Below are positions 33,588 to 43,344 of a stretch of 64,000 bases of DNA, piece after piece (the stretch's first letter is position 1; every line of letters begins with the position of its first letter). The stretch is from assembly GCA_038396585.1 (NCBI GenBank), contig CP121691.1, positions 2,790,001 through 2,854,000 on the forward strand, given 5' to 3'. A model generated the notes under the pieces. It did no database searches, was not told the origin of the DNA, and was given only the letters and a program-made list of their open reading frames with translations. This DNA comes from Vallitaleaceae bacterium 9-2 (GTDB lineage: Bacteria > Bacillota > Clostridia > Lachnospirales > Vallitaleaceae). The position numbers were made by a program, and so were the translations under genes.

Positions 33588-35132
33588 TTACCACATTTGC
33601 ATCATTGTGTCCATGTCGACTTCTTGAAATTCAATGTCTGCAGGCGGCATGAATGTATCTGCATTATACTTTACATTATCATGAATCTTTGTTACCACCA
33701 TATCGGTCATAATTGTCTCGCCCATAATTATTTGATACTTTAATGGTGTAGCATATTTTTCTGAATACCACATCTTCACAAGAATCTCCCCTACTTCATC
33801 ATCTGATTGGGTCGCTTCAATATAGATGACTTCTTTACCACCTAATTCTTCTATATATTCTATACTCGTGGTGATATCCTCTGACCCTCCATCAACTAGC
33901 GTCTCCAATATAGATGTATCCATCATCATCCCCATCTGTTGAGCGCCTTCAAGGGTAGCTCCTGTAATCTTAACTCCTGTAGACTCCCCATAAACATATT
34001 GATACATAACTTCTTGATTGGGAATATGAATCATGATGCTCATTGGCATGTCTGGCATGCTCACTTCCGTTTTGGATTTATTGCCATCATAATATGTCGT
34101 CATCGTTGTTGTAGTGCCAAACGCAGTGATGTCTGCAGTTACACTCAATGTATCCGGTCGCTCAGTAGCCATTGAACTAATTAAGCTTGTTCCATTCTCA
34201 TCTGTTGCCGGCTCTACAGAAAACACAATATTGTTCAAATTATTGAAGTCGCTGATATTAGGTCTTACCGTCATATAAAAATCGTTGATCGCTTCTGGGA
34301 CATAATAGGATACAATTCCCGTCTCAGTTGTATTGCTTTCAATGGGCCAATTAGTAAACGTCCACTCATTGACCGCCGTATTCAGTTCTTCTCCCTCTGC
34401 TGTATATACTCCATCAATTTCAAAACCTAATGCCGACGCCTCGGAAGCATTATTGGTCATGGACAACGTAATCAACAAAATGTCTAGACCTTCCTTATCG
34501 GATGGCTTTCTATCAACCTCCGTAATCTCCATATCAAACCTTTCAGATAAAACCGGAACCCCTACAGTGAATTCACTTACTACACCAATTGTTTCAAATA
34601 TTTCAGGGTATGTTTTGCCAATATCTTCTGAGGTTATAGCAATCGCTTGATTAAGTTCAAAATCATTACCGATGCTCAACGTATAATCACTCGTTTCAAT
34701 ATCCGTAACATCAAAAGCCACATCACCCTTTAACTTATTATTAGGTGTGATGACTCCGTCTAACTTTCCAATCATCATATTCCAACTACATTCTTCACCA
34801 TTGGCATTAAGCAGTTCTAATCGCGTCATCGGACTAAAACTAATATCCTTATCCGAATTATTCAGCACTTCCATACTGAGAACTAAGTGCTTTGTGTTCC
34901 CATCTTCTCTTAACTGTACTTCATACACATTATAGCTTAGGTTCTGTGCGTTATACGCATCACCGCATGCTGTAAGATTGGTTCCACTAACGCCTTGTGC
35001 AACAACTTGCTCTACGTATTCTCCCCCCTTTTCTGTTAGGGTTTGTCCGACTTTTTTCACCTCATCTTGTGTACATCCCATACATGAAAGCATTAGCATA
35101 AGTACACCTAGCCACATCACTATTTTTTTCAT
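33588..35132 (-). CDS. Large lipoprotein with DUF5067/DUF4352-like and LolA-like parts
   Basis: A 514-residue lipoprotein (signal MKKIVMWLGVLMLMLSCMGC, Cys about 20). Residues 60-290 hold two immunoglobulin-like units of the DUF4352/DUF5067 type (YEVQLREDGNTKHLVLSMEVLNN, then MEITEVDRKP with LLITLSMTNNASEA). Residues 320-514 look like an LolA/DUF4412-type beta sheet (SVTADITAFGTTTTMTTYY and EVIYIEATQSDDEVGEILVKMWYS). It is expected on the outer face of the membrane; function unknown. The start has AAAGGAGGAGAC. Confidence 0.65.
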   Translation of the reverse strand: MKKIVMWLGVLMLMLSCMGCTQDEVKKVGQTLTEKGGEYVEQVVAQGVSGTNLTACGDAYNAQNLSYNVYEVQLREDGNTKHLVLSMEVLNNSDKDISFSPMTRLELLNANGEECSWNMMIGKLDGVITPNNKLKGDVAFDVTDIETSDYTLSIGNDFELNQAIAITSEDIGKTYPEIFETIGVVSEFTVGVPVLSERFDMEITEVDRKPSDKEGLDILLITLSMTNNASEASALGFEIDGVYTAEGEELNTAVNEWTFTNWPIESNTTETGIVSYYVPEAINDFYMTVRPNISDFNNLNNIVFSVEPATDENGTSLISSMATERPDTLSVTADITAFGTTTTMTTYYDGNKSKTEVSMPDMPMSIMIHIPNQEVMYQYVYGESTGVKITGATLEGAQQMGMMMDTSILETLVDGGSEDITTSIEYIEELGGKEVIYIEATQSDDEVGEILVKMWYSEKYATPLKYQIIMGETIMTDMVVTKIHDNVKYNADTFMPPADIEFQEVDMDTMMQMW

Positions 35133-35326
35133 TGTCTCCTCCTTTACCCTTTCTACTAAGAATAATCTTTAAAAAAACTCTCGATAAGTTCAGTATAAGC
35201 ATATACTTCTTCAGCTTACTTCGCCATATCCTAGTAGTCATTTTGGGTTGGTCACAAAGCCAATATTTATAGCCACATGGTTATTGCCACTTTTTCTGGG
35301 TCATGGTATGGACTCAACAAGAAAAC

Positions 35327-36991
35327 TTATATCTCAAACGGAATGCATATATTACTCACAAAACCTTCTTCCGGAGCTGTTGTATATTTTGCACTTCCAC
35401 CAACAAGTTCTACCCTTCCATCGATGCCTGTGAGTCCATTGCCTTTGGTAAGGCATGGATTCCCTTTTCCATTGTCCATCGTCCGTAAGATGAGTCTTTT
35501 GTCGGCAATGGTTATGGATACAAGCATCTGGGTTGCTTTAGCATGCTTTAATGTGTTGGTCACAAGTTCGGTGACAATCTTTTTTAAAGTGTCATAGATT
35601 GTTTCATCTAATAGCATTTTGGTCCCTCGCAAATAAAAATTCACCTCAATTCCACTTACTGCAACAATAGTAAGCATACTTTTTAATTCTTTTTCTAAAG
35701 CAGTTGTGTTATATATCAGCGCATTGTCTTTATCTTGAATCGTCTTCATGCCTTCGAAACCTTTTTGAATGGATTTAACCGCATTATCCAAACTCTCCAT
35801 CGCTCGTTGCCTATTGGTTTTATAGTATAATCGACTTACTTCAAGCAGTTTTATGGTAACGACAAGAGAGTGTCCTAAGATATCATGCAGTTCTCTTGCC
35901 ATGTAATTTCTTGCCCCGACTTGTGAGGTCTGCTTTAACATCTCAATCTGATTTTCCAGCTTTGTATTGGATAAAGCAAGCTCTTTATTCTCTTTATTAA
36001 CCTCTTCCTTGGCTTTTTCATACATGGTTATGTCTGTAAAGCAAACAATAGATTTTATCCCTCCATAGCTTTTATGCTGATTCAAGCAATAGTAATAATA
36101 TTTATCGCCTAATTGTATGACTGTGTCTTTTCCTTTTTTGATTTCATCAATAATCGTTTTTATGGCGTTTTCCATTGTTTTTTCAAACTCTGCATTTGCA
36201 TAGACTTTGGTATATCGCTTATCCATTACAAGGACAGGATTGTCAAGTTTTTTGGATACTTCATGCTTCATAATCGGATTGACATAAAAAAACTCATACT
36301 TAAACGTAGCATAGACAAAGATAAGAATCGACCAAGTATATACAATCGGTGTCGTATCAAAAATCTGGATATTCAAATAGTCAAACACCGCTTCAAGCAT
36401 TCGTGTTATGTAGATAAAATTAAACACCAGCGGCACTAATATTGCCATAAAAATAAGGTTTTGTTCTATTTTACTTTTATTTTTGACCTGTTGTTTAAAC
36501 TTGATACTACACATAAACATGCCCGTCAATATAAAGAGGTAATTGATAACGACATGCACATAAAAAAGTGGACCAAACTCATCTCCCCAAAAGTCAAAGA
36601 TGCTGTAGAATTTGTAATGCAGTGGATTGGTTGCTACGATGACAAATTGGATGAAGCCTATTGCATAAATTATCCATTTTACTTTTTTATCCAACTTTTT
36701 TTCTTTGAGATAAATATATGCAAACTCAAAAAAAGCGACTTCCAACAAACAGATTCCAAGGTAATAAAAAACGATGAAAAACCACCTAAGCTCTACTGTT
36801 GGCGAGACTGTTTTGAATATTTTTCCAACCAACCATATAATCATTCCTGCTTGAACAACAAAAAAAGCTTTTAAGGTTATGTTTTTGTTGGCTTTCATAT
36901 GCATAATTACAAGCGCACCAATATTGATTATTAGTGCGACAAAATTCCACAAAACAATTGTTGCCACTTTTACTTCAGCGCCCAACTCCAT
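35327..36991 (-). CDS. Sensor histidine kinase with 7TM N-terminus
   Basis: A 554-residue kinase. Residues 1-235 form seven hydrophobic helices of the HisKA_7TM type, and residues 245-325 are a PAS-like domain (LDNPVLVMDKRYTKVYANAEFE). A coiled coil leads to a NarL-type dimerisation helix with the phosphoacceptor H369 in ARELHDILGHSLVVTIKLLE. The ATPase domain has TELVTNTLKHAKA (N box), DNGKGN and GNGLTGIDGRVEL. It phosphorylates the response regulator encoded 8 bp upstream. The ligand sensed is unknown. Confidence 0.88.
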   Translation of the reverse strand: MELGAEVKVATIVLWNFVALIINIGALVIMHMKANKNITLKAFFVVQAGMIIWLVGKIFKTVSPTVELRWFFIVFYYLGICLLEVAFFEFAYIYLKEKKLDKKVKWIIYAIGFIQFVIVATNPLHYKFYSIFDFWGDEFGPLFYVHVVINYLFILTGMFMCSIKFKQQVKNKSKIEQNLIFMAILVPLVFNFIYITRMLEAVFDYLNIQIFDTTPIVYTWSILIFVYATFKYEFFYVNPIMKHEVSKKLDNPVLVMDKRYTKVYANAEFEKTMENAIKTIIDEIKKGKDTVIQLGDKYYYYCLNQHKSYGGIKSIVCFTDITMYEKAKEEVNKENKELALSNTKLENQIEMLKQTSQVGARNYMARELHDILGHSLVVTIKLLEVSRLYYKTNRQRAMESLDNAVKSIQKGFEGMKTIQDKDNALIYNTTALEKELKSMLTIVAVSGIEVNFYLRGTKMLLDETIYDTLKKIVTELVTNTLKHAKATQMLVSITIADKRLILRTMDNGKGNPCLTKGNGLTGIDGRVELVGGSAKYTTAPEEGFVSNICIPFEI

Positions 36992-36999
36992 AAACTCAC

Positions 37000-37635
37000 C
37001 TACACAATCCCATTTTCGATAGCAAAAATAGCAATCTGCATCCGATCCGATACTTCCAGTTTTTCTAATATTTTGCTTATGTTGTTTTTAATTGTCCCTT
37101 GAGAAAAATTAAGTTCAGCTGCGATTTCTTTATTGCTAAGCCCTGCAGATATCAGCCTGATAATATCAATATCCCTATCCGTCAGCACCTCTTTATATCG
37201 ACTTTTATATTCACTCAGTCCTTTGAATCTATCCATCATTATCTGTTTTACACTCTTATGAATAACCGTCAACCCATTATTAACACACTTGATGCTTCTT
37301 ACCAAATCCTTATGCGAAATATTTTTTACGATATAGCCATCTGCATCATTGATAAATGATTCCATAATGTTATCTGGATTCTCAAATGTCGTTAAGATGA
37401 TAATCTTTACCTCTGGATACCTTTCTTTTATAATTTTTGTCGCACTAACACCATCAAGCTTTGGCATCTCAATGTCAATAAGCGCAACATCCGGTCTATA
37501 GACTTCACATAGCTTTATGGCTTCGTGACCATTTTCTCCCATAGCTGCCACACTAATCTCCTCATCACTTTCTAAAAGCATCGAAATCGATTCTCTTAGA
37601 AGTTGCTGATCATCCACTAAAATTACTTTGATCAT
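37000..37635 (-). CDS. NarL/LuxR-family response regulator
   Basis: A 211-residue transcription factor. The receiver domain has D8/D9 (LVDDQ), the phosphoacceptor D54 (VALIDIEMPKLDG), T82-type switch residue (ILTTFENPDN) and K in YIVKNISH. The C-terminal LuxR helix-turn-helix is LTDRDIDIIRLISAGLSNKEIA with FSQGTIKNNISKIL. It is the cognate regulator of the kinase gene that follows. The start has TATGGAGGG. Confidence 0.92.
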   Translation of the reverse strand: MIKVILVDDQQLLRESISMLLESDEEISVAAMGENGHEAIKLCEVYRPDVALIDIEMPKLDGVSATKIIKERYPEVKIIILTTFENPDNIMESFINDADGYIVKNISHKDLVRSIKCVNNGLTVIHKSVKQIMMDRFKGLSEYKSRYKEVLTDRDIDIIRLISAGLSNKEIAAELNFSQGTIKNNISKILEKLEVSDRMQIAIFAIENGIV

Positions 37636-37637
37636 AT

Positions 37638-38885
37638 TTACCCTCCATAATATTCTCTATAGTGTGTCACTGTATCTCTAACCGCTTCAAGCAGTTCATT
37701 GCTCTTGTCTATGGATATCTCAATATAATGTTCAAAGGTTTTATCATCCATCTTCGCCTTGGTATCCTTGATGAGATTTGTCAAATAGCTCATCTGCTCG
37801 TCCCGGTTGATTATGACTTCTTCTAAAAGCTTGTTGATTGTTTTTTCTTTTTCAAGATGATAGACTACCTTGGAGTAATTTTTCAGTTCATCGTTCAGCT
37901 TTTTAGATTCCCTCTTCTTTGCTTCCAAAGCATTTAACAAAAGTACCAGCTCTGTAATATTGGTAATCGTGATAATCTTTCCTATATCTTTTTCAAGATG
38001 ATGTAGTTTTTTTATGGTATAGGAAAAGTAAAATTCCTGCTCTTTTTTTTTGATTTTGATGCATGCTTGCCCCCGTTGGCTATAGGTTTGGACAAAGTCA
38101 CATTGAAAAATCTCAGATATATTTTTAATCTTTGTGACTTCTCCAAAAAACTCAGATTGTTTGGCTACATGGTTCGAGTAGATGACTTTACTCCAATGAT
38201 CGACAACAAATATATAGTTGGTACTGATATTGCCTATTTTATCAAATGCTAATAGTGCATTGGAACGCTCCGAATTCAGTGAAAAAATTATATTCAGATA
38301 GACGATCACCGATTGCGAAAGTACGAGTTCCATATAACATATCCCAGAGTGATTTAACATCAACATATATACATATATGCCTAGCGGCAATAGAATACAT
38401 ATACCTTTGTATATATACGCTTTTTTTTCTAAAAGCAGATAAGCAGAACTGACGACGAGCAGCAAAAAAACGAGGATTTTGTATGTTCCTATGTAGATTA
38501 TATTGTGAAAATCATATGTTTTGAGGAAAATGGTTGAATGTATCGCTAAGAACCCCATAAGTGGGATAAGAAAGCAAATAGCTTTATAGTGTCGTTCTAT
38601 AACCTCTTTTGAGAGTATGCATAAGATAAGTGCAGCAAGCAACAGTACACCTTGTACTTTTCTAAGTTCAAGTGCCCAAACAAGATTTGGTATAACGGTT
38701 TCAACAACACGACCGATTAAAAATAAAAGTATGATTATCGAAGGAATGAAAATATATAGAATATTCAATCCTTTGTTTTTTTTGTAATAAAATGACAACA
38801 CGCTCACTACCGATACCGTCGTTAGCATGGTCAAAAGTACTATATCAAAAAACTGAAAATAGGTGTAATATCTTCCATCGCCCAT
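37638..38885 (-). CDS. 7TM-PAS membrane sensor lacking a kinase domain
   Basis: A 415-residue protein with seven to eight N-terminal membrane helices, a PAS-like domain (about 215-320, ISTNYIFVVDHWSKVIYSNH) and a C-terminal coiled coil (LEAKKRESKKLNDELKNYSK to TVTHYREYYGG). There is no conserved His box and no ATPase domain, so it cannot be a kinase by itself. It is the first gene of the leftward operon with the response regulator (2 bp) and kinase, and probably modulates that kinase. I chose ATG 38885 because AGGAGAAGG precedes it. Confidence 0.72.
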   Translation of the reverse strand: MGDGRYYTYFQFFDIVLLTMLTTVSVVSVLSFYYKKNKGLNILYIFIPSIIILLFLIGRVVETVIPNLVWALELRKVQGVLLLAALILCILSKEVIERHYKAICFLIPLMGFLAIHSTIFLKTYDFHNIIYIGTYKILVFLLLVVSSAYLLLEKKAYIYKGICILLPLGIYVYMLMLNHSGICYMELVLSQSVIVYLNIIFSLNSERSNALLAFDKIGNISTNYIFVVDHWSKVIYSNHVAKQSEFFGEVTKIKNISEIFQCDFVQTYSQRGQACIKIKKKEQEFYFSYTIKKLHHLEKDIGKIITITNITELVLLLNALEAKKRESKKLNDELKNYSKVVYHLEKEKTINKLLEEVIINRDEQMSYLTNLIKDTKAKMDDKTFEHYIEISIDKSNELLEAVRDTVTHYREYYGG

Positions 38886-38980
38886 ATACCTTCTCCTCTC
38901 CATCATAATGTTAGGAAAGTCCTTCTTTAATTATACACTAGCCACTTGTCCATTAACAGTGCTGAGTGTCCTATAGATAT

Positions 38981-39017
38981 AAAAAGCCGGAGCCTTTGTT
39001 CAAAAGGTTCCAGCTTT
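38981..39017 (-). terminator. Intrinsic terminator of the symporter operon
   Basis: On the minus strand AAAGCTGGAACCTTTTG pairs with CAAAGGCTCCGGCTTT (two mismatches) and is followed by TTTTTATA. It begins 6 bp after the symporter stop. Confidence 0.85.
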
Positions 39018-39022
39018 GCTTG

Positions 39023-40396
39023 TTATGCCTCGTGGGCCATTCTTCTTTGTGCAAGTTCATATTGCATCTGATCTTGCTCCTTATCTAACTTATAAAATAA
39101 TAGTAAAACAATGGCTACAATATAAGCAATGATTGGCATCCATATAATATTAAAGCGGATTCCTGCAAGTGCTGCTTCTGTCTGCTGTGTGCCTGCTATA
39201 TAGCCTACATACCCAAGAATTGCTGCACTCAGTGCACCGCCAATTCCCATTCCAAGTTTTACACCAAAGCTTGAAGCCGCATACAAAAGCCCCTGTGCTC
39301 GAATGCCCGATTTCCACTCTCCATAATCTACTGTATCTGCCATAACAGCAAATAATACACCTGCTGTAAAACCTACACCAAAAGAACCTATCACATTACC
39401 GGCGATTAATAGCCCGATATTATTTGTGCCTGCTGCAAACATAATAAGTGTACCTATAATAGCGATAATGTTTCCGACTATCATTGTATTACGCTTACCT
39501 TTGACTAATTTTGAAAGTGCAGGTGATAGAGCGATTGCCGGAAGCATTCCCGCTGTTATTGACAGCATAACTAACGGAATCATATCTTCTCTACCGATAT
39601 TATAGATCATATAATAGACAATCGTACCTGTTTTCATGGTCATTCCAACCCAGAACACAAAGTTAATCAAGAGTGATATCAACCAAGGCAGATTCCCTTT
39701 TATCGCCTTAAATCCATCGCGTACCGTTTGTTTTTTATCTTGCTTAAAGTTAACTCTCTCCTTCGTGCTGGCAAAGGTAATCAAAAACAAGACAACGGCA
39801 ATAGATGCAAAAATAATCATAGTCATCTGAAACCCTTTTTCATTATTGCCATTACCTAGTGCATTAACCATGGGCATGGTCAACATATTGACAATTAGTC
39901 CACCAATCATTGCCATGATCATTCTCACTGCATTGACCTCTGTTCTTTCTTGGACATTACTTGTTAAACTGGGTAAAATAGCAGAGTATGGAATGTTGAT
40001 TCCTGTATAAATCATGCCCAATCCAATATAAGTAACATAAGCATATATGATTTTTCCATTCATAGACAAATCGGGTACTGTAAAGGTTAAGATAGCTATA
40101 ATGCCATAAGGAATCGCCAACCACAGAAACCACGGACGGCATTTTCCCCATTTTGTATCCGTTTTATCCACTACAATTCCCATAATCGGGTCATTAATCG
40201 CATCCCATATTCGAGCGACTAAAAAAAGTGTTGCGACTACAGCCGGTGCTAGACCAACGACATCTGTATAAAAAAACATTAAATAAGTTGTTACCAGTGT
40301 AAATGTCAGATTTGATGCTACATCCCCAAGCGAATATCCAAAACGTTCTTTGTTGCTAACCATGTTTTTTGTATCCGTATTTATAACATAATCCAT
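39023..40396 (-). CDS. Glycoside-cation symporter (GPH/MelB-type MFS)
   Basis: A 457-residue transporter with 12 membrane helices. The GPH signature is present: KERFGYSLGDVASNLTF at the start, then ARIWDAINDPIMGIVVDKTDTKWGKCRPWFLW, and AVMADTVDYGEWKSGIRAQGLLY in the middle. Such proteins import glycosides or uronides with Na+ or H+. It is the last gene of a leftward operon of two isomerases, two dehydrogenases and an AraC regulator, so it probably brings in their substrate. Confidence 0.9.
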   Translation of the reverse strand: MDYVINTDTKNMVSNKERFGYSLGDVASNLTFTLVTTYLMFFYTDVVGLAPAVVATLFLVARIWDAINDPIMGIVVDKTDTKWGKCRPWFLWLAIPYGIIAILTFTVPDLSMNGKIIYAYVTYIGLGMIYTGINIPYSAILPSLTSNVQERTEVNAVRMIMAMIGGLIVNMLTMPMVNALGNGNNEKGFQMTMIIFASIAVVLFLITFASTKERVNFKQDKKQTVRDGFKAIKGNLPWLISLLINFVFWVGMTMKTGTIVYYMIYNIGREDMIPLVMLSITAGMLPAIALSPALSKLVKGKRNTMIVGNIIAIIGTLIMFAAGTNNIGLLIAGNVIGSFGVGFTAGVLFAVMADTVDYGEWKSGIRAQGLLYAASSFGVKLGMGIGGALSAAILGYVGYIAGTQQTEAALAGIRFNIIWMPIIAYIVAIVLLLFYKLDKEQDQMQYELAQRRMAHEA

Positions 40397-40407
40397 ATTC
40401 TTCTCCT

Positions 40408-41433
40408 TTAACCGGGTAAATTAATCCAACCATATTTTTGTTGGATTTGCTCAACTTTCTTCATAATCAGTTCTCTGTTTTTCTCAGAGACTTCCCCCAT
40501 AAGCGCTCTACGCGAATCAATCTCGATTGCATGTGACGTCGCCGAAAATTTTTTCCTGTAATTTAACGGCGTGGTCCCATAACGCTTTTTAAAAAGTTTA
40601 TAAAAATTATTCACATCTGAAAATCCGCACTCATAGACGACATCTATGATTTTCATATCTGTGTTGATTAGCTTTTCCAACACAGCTTCAAATCGAACAT
40701 CGGTCAGGTACTGCTGAAATGAAATTCCCAGATTGTCATTGATAAAATGCGATAGATAATGCAGGTTCAAATGTTCTGAATCCGCAATCTCATGAAGTGT
40801 CAGTGTATTTTGATAATTATTATTGATATGGCTAATGATCCGCTTTAAGCGTTCCATGTTTTTATAAGCAATCTTTCGATGCACCTGCTGAGCACTATCT
40901 TCAACAAAATTACGCAGTAATTGATAAATTAAAATACTTAGCCAGCTTTCAACCAAAAGCTCCTTATATGCTTTACCATTATTTATCGCCAGCATCATTC
41001 GGGATATAATCATTCGGATAAGATCATAGTCTTGTTCTGAATGCTTTGATTCAATTTTGGTGTTGCACTTTAAGGTTACATCATCAAAATCTTTACAATG
41101 GTCTTCAAAAAGCTTTTTATTCATCTGAATACAGATAAACACCGCGCTCTCATTCCCCGTCGCACTTGTGGTATGCAGTGCATTACTATTAAATAAAATG
41201 AGATCGTTTTTTTGCATCAAATAGTCCTGATGTTCACAGACCACTTTAATCTCACCTTTAATCACATAGATAATCTCCACTTCAGTATGCCAGTGCAATT
41301 GGTTTTTTGGCATATAGACATAATCCTTATCTTCTTTTATCGGTTGTAGCGAAAGGCTCATTGGATATTGAAGACAAAAGAGTTTTATGGGAATGGATGC
41401 ATTGTATCTTATAAATTCATAGGGATAATTCAT
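40408..41433 (-). CDS. AraC-family transcription regulator
   Basis: A 341-residue regulator. The N-terminal part is a cupin-like sensor (QLHWHTEVEIIYVIKGEIKVVCEHQDYLM). The C-terminal 100 residues hold the two AraC helix-turn-helix units (LHEIADSEHLNLHYLSHFIN and IIDVVYECGFSDVNNFYKLFKKRYGTTPLNYR). It sits inside the sugar operon between a dehydrogenase and the symporter, and probably controls the operon in answer to its sugar. The start has AAGAGGTG. Confidence 0.9.
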   Translation of the reverse strand: MNYPYEFIRYNASIPIKLFCLQYPMSLSLQPIKEDKDYVYMPKNQLHWHTEVEIIYVIKGEIKVVCEHQDYLMQKNDLILFNSNALHTTSATGNESAVFICIQMNKKLFEDHCKDFDDVTLKCNTKIESKHSEQDYDLIRMIISRMMLAINNGKAYKELLVESWLSILIYQLLRNFVEDSAQQVHRKIAYKNMERLKRIISHINNNYQNTLTLHEIADSEHLNLHYLSHFINDNLGISFQQYLTDVRFEAVLEKLINTDMKIIDVVYECGFSDVNNFYKLFKKRYGTTPLNYRKKFSATSHAIEIDSRRALMGEVSEKNRELIMKKVEQIQQKYGWINLPG

Positions 41434-41476
41434 CTGATCTTCACCTCTTAGCTAATGATAGTCTACTCTAAGTGTA

Positions 41477-42520
41477 TCACAGTTTTACCTGTCTCCCTAT
41501 AGTAGATGACGTATATGCACCATCAATTATTTTGCTAAGCTCATATGCCTGTTCAGCTGTAGCTCTTGGCTCCAAATCATGAACGATGCATTCAACAAAA
41601 TGTTCGCATTCTCCTATGCTAGCAACACGTTCATTCAATCTAGGTATGACATCCACACAAACACCATTTAACTCTGTGTATATCTCAAGTTGGTTATCAA
41701 TGAACGTCACGCCTCCTTTGGTTCCTTTTAATTCATAGTAGAAGGATTCTTTTTTGATGTTCGACGCCCAACTAAATTCATAGCTTAAGGTACAGCCATT
41801 GTCTAGACGAACATGCCCTACGGCCATGTCCTCTACATCAAACACGCCTTCTTTGGAACCATTATATCCATTCCTATCGCGTGTATGGCTTTCATTGAAT
41901 TTTTGATATGCTGATCCATCAACGGCTATAGGTATCGGATAATCCATCAAATACATGGTCAAATCCATCATATGCACGCCTAGGTCGATTAGAGCTCCAC
42001 CACCAGATTTTTGCTTGTCTGTAAACCAACTGCCTCGCCCAGGAATACCTGCTCTTCTACGCCATCCACACTGGCTGTGATATATCTCGCCAAGAAAATC
42101 AGCGTCAATACATCGCTTGATGTACTCAGTCTCTGGCGTAAAACGCTTGTTTAACCCAACGAGAACTTTTTTTCCTGTGCGATTTTTCGCCTCAATAATC
42201 GCCTCAATCTCCTTTGGATTTAAGGCCAAGGGCTTCTCACAGTGTACATGTATTCCCGCTTCTAATGCAGCTTTTACCATTGTTGCATGAAGATTATTGG
42301 GTGTACAGATGCTGACAAGGTCCAGCCTCTCCTGTCGAAACAGTTCTTGATAATCCGAGTAAACCTTAGCAATTCCAAACTTACTTGCCGCCTGCTTCGC
42401 TTTCTCACTATCAACATCGCACACAGCTACCATCTCAATGGATTCCACCATTGCGTACTGCTTTAAGTGTTTTTTGCCTGCAATTCCACCAATCCCAATG
42501 CACGCATATCTTAACTTCAT
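41477..42520 (-). CDS. Gfo/Idh/MocA family oxidoreductase
   Basis: A 347-residue NAD(P)-dependent sugar or inositol dehydrogenase. The Rossmann motif CIGIGGIAGKKH is at the N-terminus, and the conserved EKP (HVHCEKPLAL) has the catalytic lysine. The DLGVHMMDLTMYLM helix provides the substrate-binding His. The C-terminal half is the alpha/beta domain with YEFSWASNIK. ATG 42520 is chosen for GGAGGTG upstream. It is part of the operon with a second paralogue (43345-44442), which suggests two successive redox steps. Confidence 0.9.
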   Translation of the reverse strand: MKLRYACIGIGGIAGKKHLKQYAMVESIEMVAVCDVDSEKAKQAASKFGIAKVYSDYQELFRQERLDLVSICTPNNLHATMVKAALEAGIHVHCEKPLALNPKEIEAIIEAKNRTGKKVLVGLNKRFTPETEYIKRCIDADFLGEIYHSQCGWRRRAGIPGRGSWFTDKQKSGGGALIDLGVHMMDLTMYLMDYPIPIAVDGSAYQKFNESHTRDRNGYNGSKEGVFDVEDMAVGHVRLDNGCTLSYEFSWASNIKKESFYYELKGTKGGVTFIDNQLEIYTELNGVCVDVIPRLNERVASIGECEHFVECIVHDLEPRATAEQAYELSKIIDGAYTSSTIGRQVKL

Positions 42521-42554
42521 TATTTTGGCACCTCCAACATCTATAATCATCCAA

Positions 42555-43343
42555 TTAAAAAAGCATTTTTTTAAAGTAATTGACTGTAAATTCGATGCTT
42601 TTAACCTCGCGTTTACCTGTAATATATGATGAGTGTGGCTCTATACTTAAGCCCGCATCGTATCCCTTGGCATATAACAGCGACATAAAAAGCTGCCAAT
42701 TGGTCTGATCCATACCTGGAATTGGTTCGTCAATTCGCTCTCCCCCCATGGCAAAAGAACCTTTTAGATGCACATGATAAAACCGATGCCCCCAATCCTT
42801 CACTTCTTGTAGATAATCTTCTCCTGCATAGATTCTATGTGATGGGTCATACTTAATCCCAAGCTCCGGCAAATGCCCGTGAATCACTTGCCAAGCTGTA
42901 GGATTGTTCACAAAGTTATTTTTGTAGCAGGTTGCTGATGATATTCGTACATTCTTTTTAGCACCATAAGCAATTAATCTTGAGTAGAAATCAATGGCTG
43001 ACAGACAGTTATCTAGATAGCTTCGAGATTGGATATAATTACACCCACTGACAAAATTACTACATCCTAGGGCAGCAGCCGCGTCAATTAAATTAAAGCA
43101 AATCTGAAGTTCTTCTTCGATAACGTCACCAGCTTCATCAATTCTATCGGTTTTCCATCGTCCCACAGAACCAATACCAACGCCTGTCTCTTCAGACCAT
43201 TGCTTCAATTGGTCAACCTTAGCAACAAATTCCTCGCCATCATCCCCGATATCTACTGTGAATTCGAGAAAATCCAGCCCTATTCTCTTGGCTTCAATAA
43301 ATGCCTGTTCCTGTGCCCCTGCAATCCTACCCAATGTCATCAT
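42555..43343 (-). CDS. Sugar phosphate isomerase/epimerase (TIM barrel)
   Basis: A 262-residue xylose-isomerase-like barrel. The metal-binding strands include IGLDFLEFTVDIGDD, ISSATCYKNNFVNN, LGIKYDPSHRI, HRFYHVHLKGS and DAGLSIEPHSSY. Such enzymes act on keto-sugars, often next to Gfo/Idh dehydrogenases. The ATG at 43343 is 1 bp after the stop of the preceding gene, with GGCGGTG upstream; a longer frame would overlap it. Confidence 0.85.
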   Translation of the reverse strand: MMTLGRIAGAQEQAFIEAKRIGLDFLEFTVDIGDDGEEFVAKVDQLKQWSEETGVGIGSVGRWKTDRIDEAGDVIEEELQICFNLIDAAAALGCSNFVSGCNYIQSRSYLDNCLSAIDFYSRLIAYGAKKNVRISSATCYKNNFVNNPTAWQVIHGHLPELGIKYDPSHRIYAGEDYLQEVKDWGHRFYHVHLKGSFAMGGERIDEPIPGMDQTNWQLFMSLLYAKGYDAGLSIEPHSSYITGKREVKSIEFTVNYFKKMLF

Positions 43344-43344
43344 C

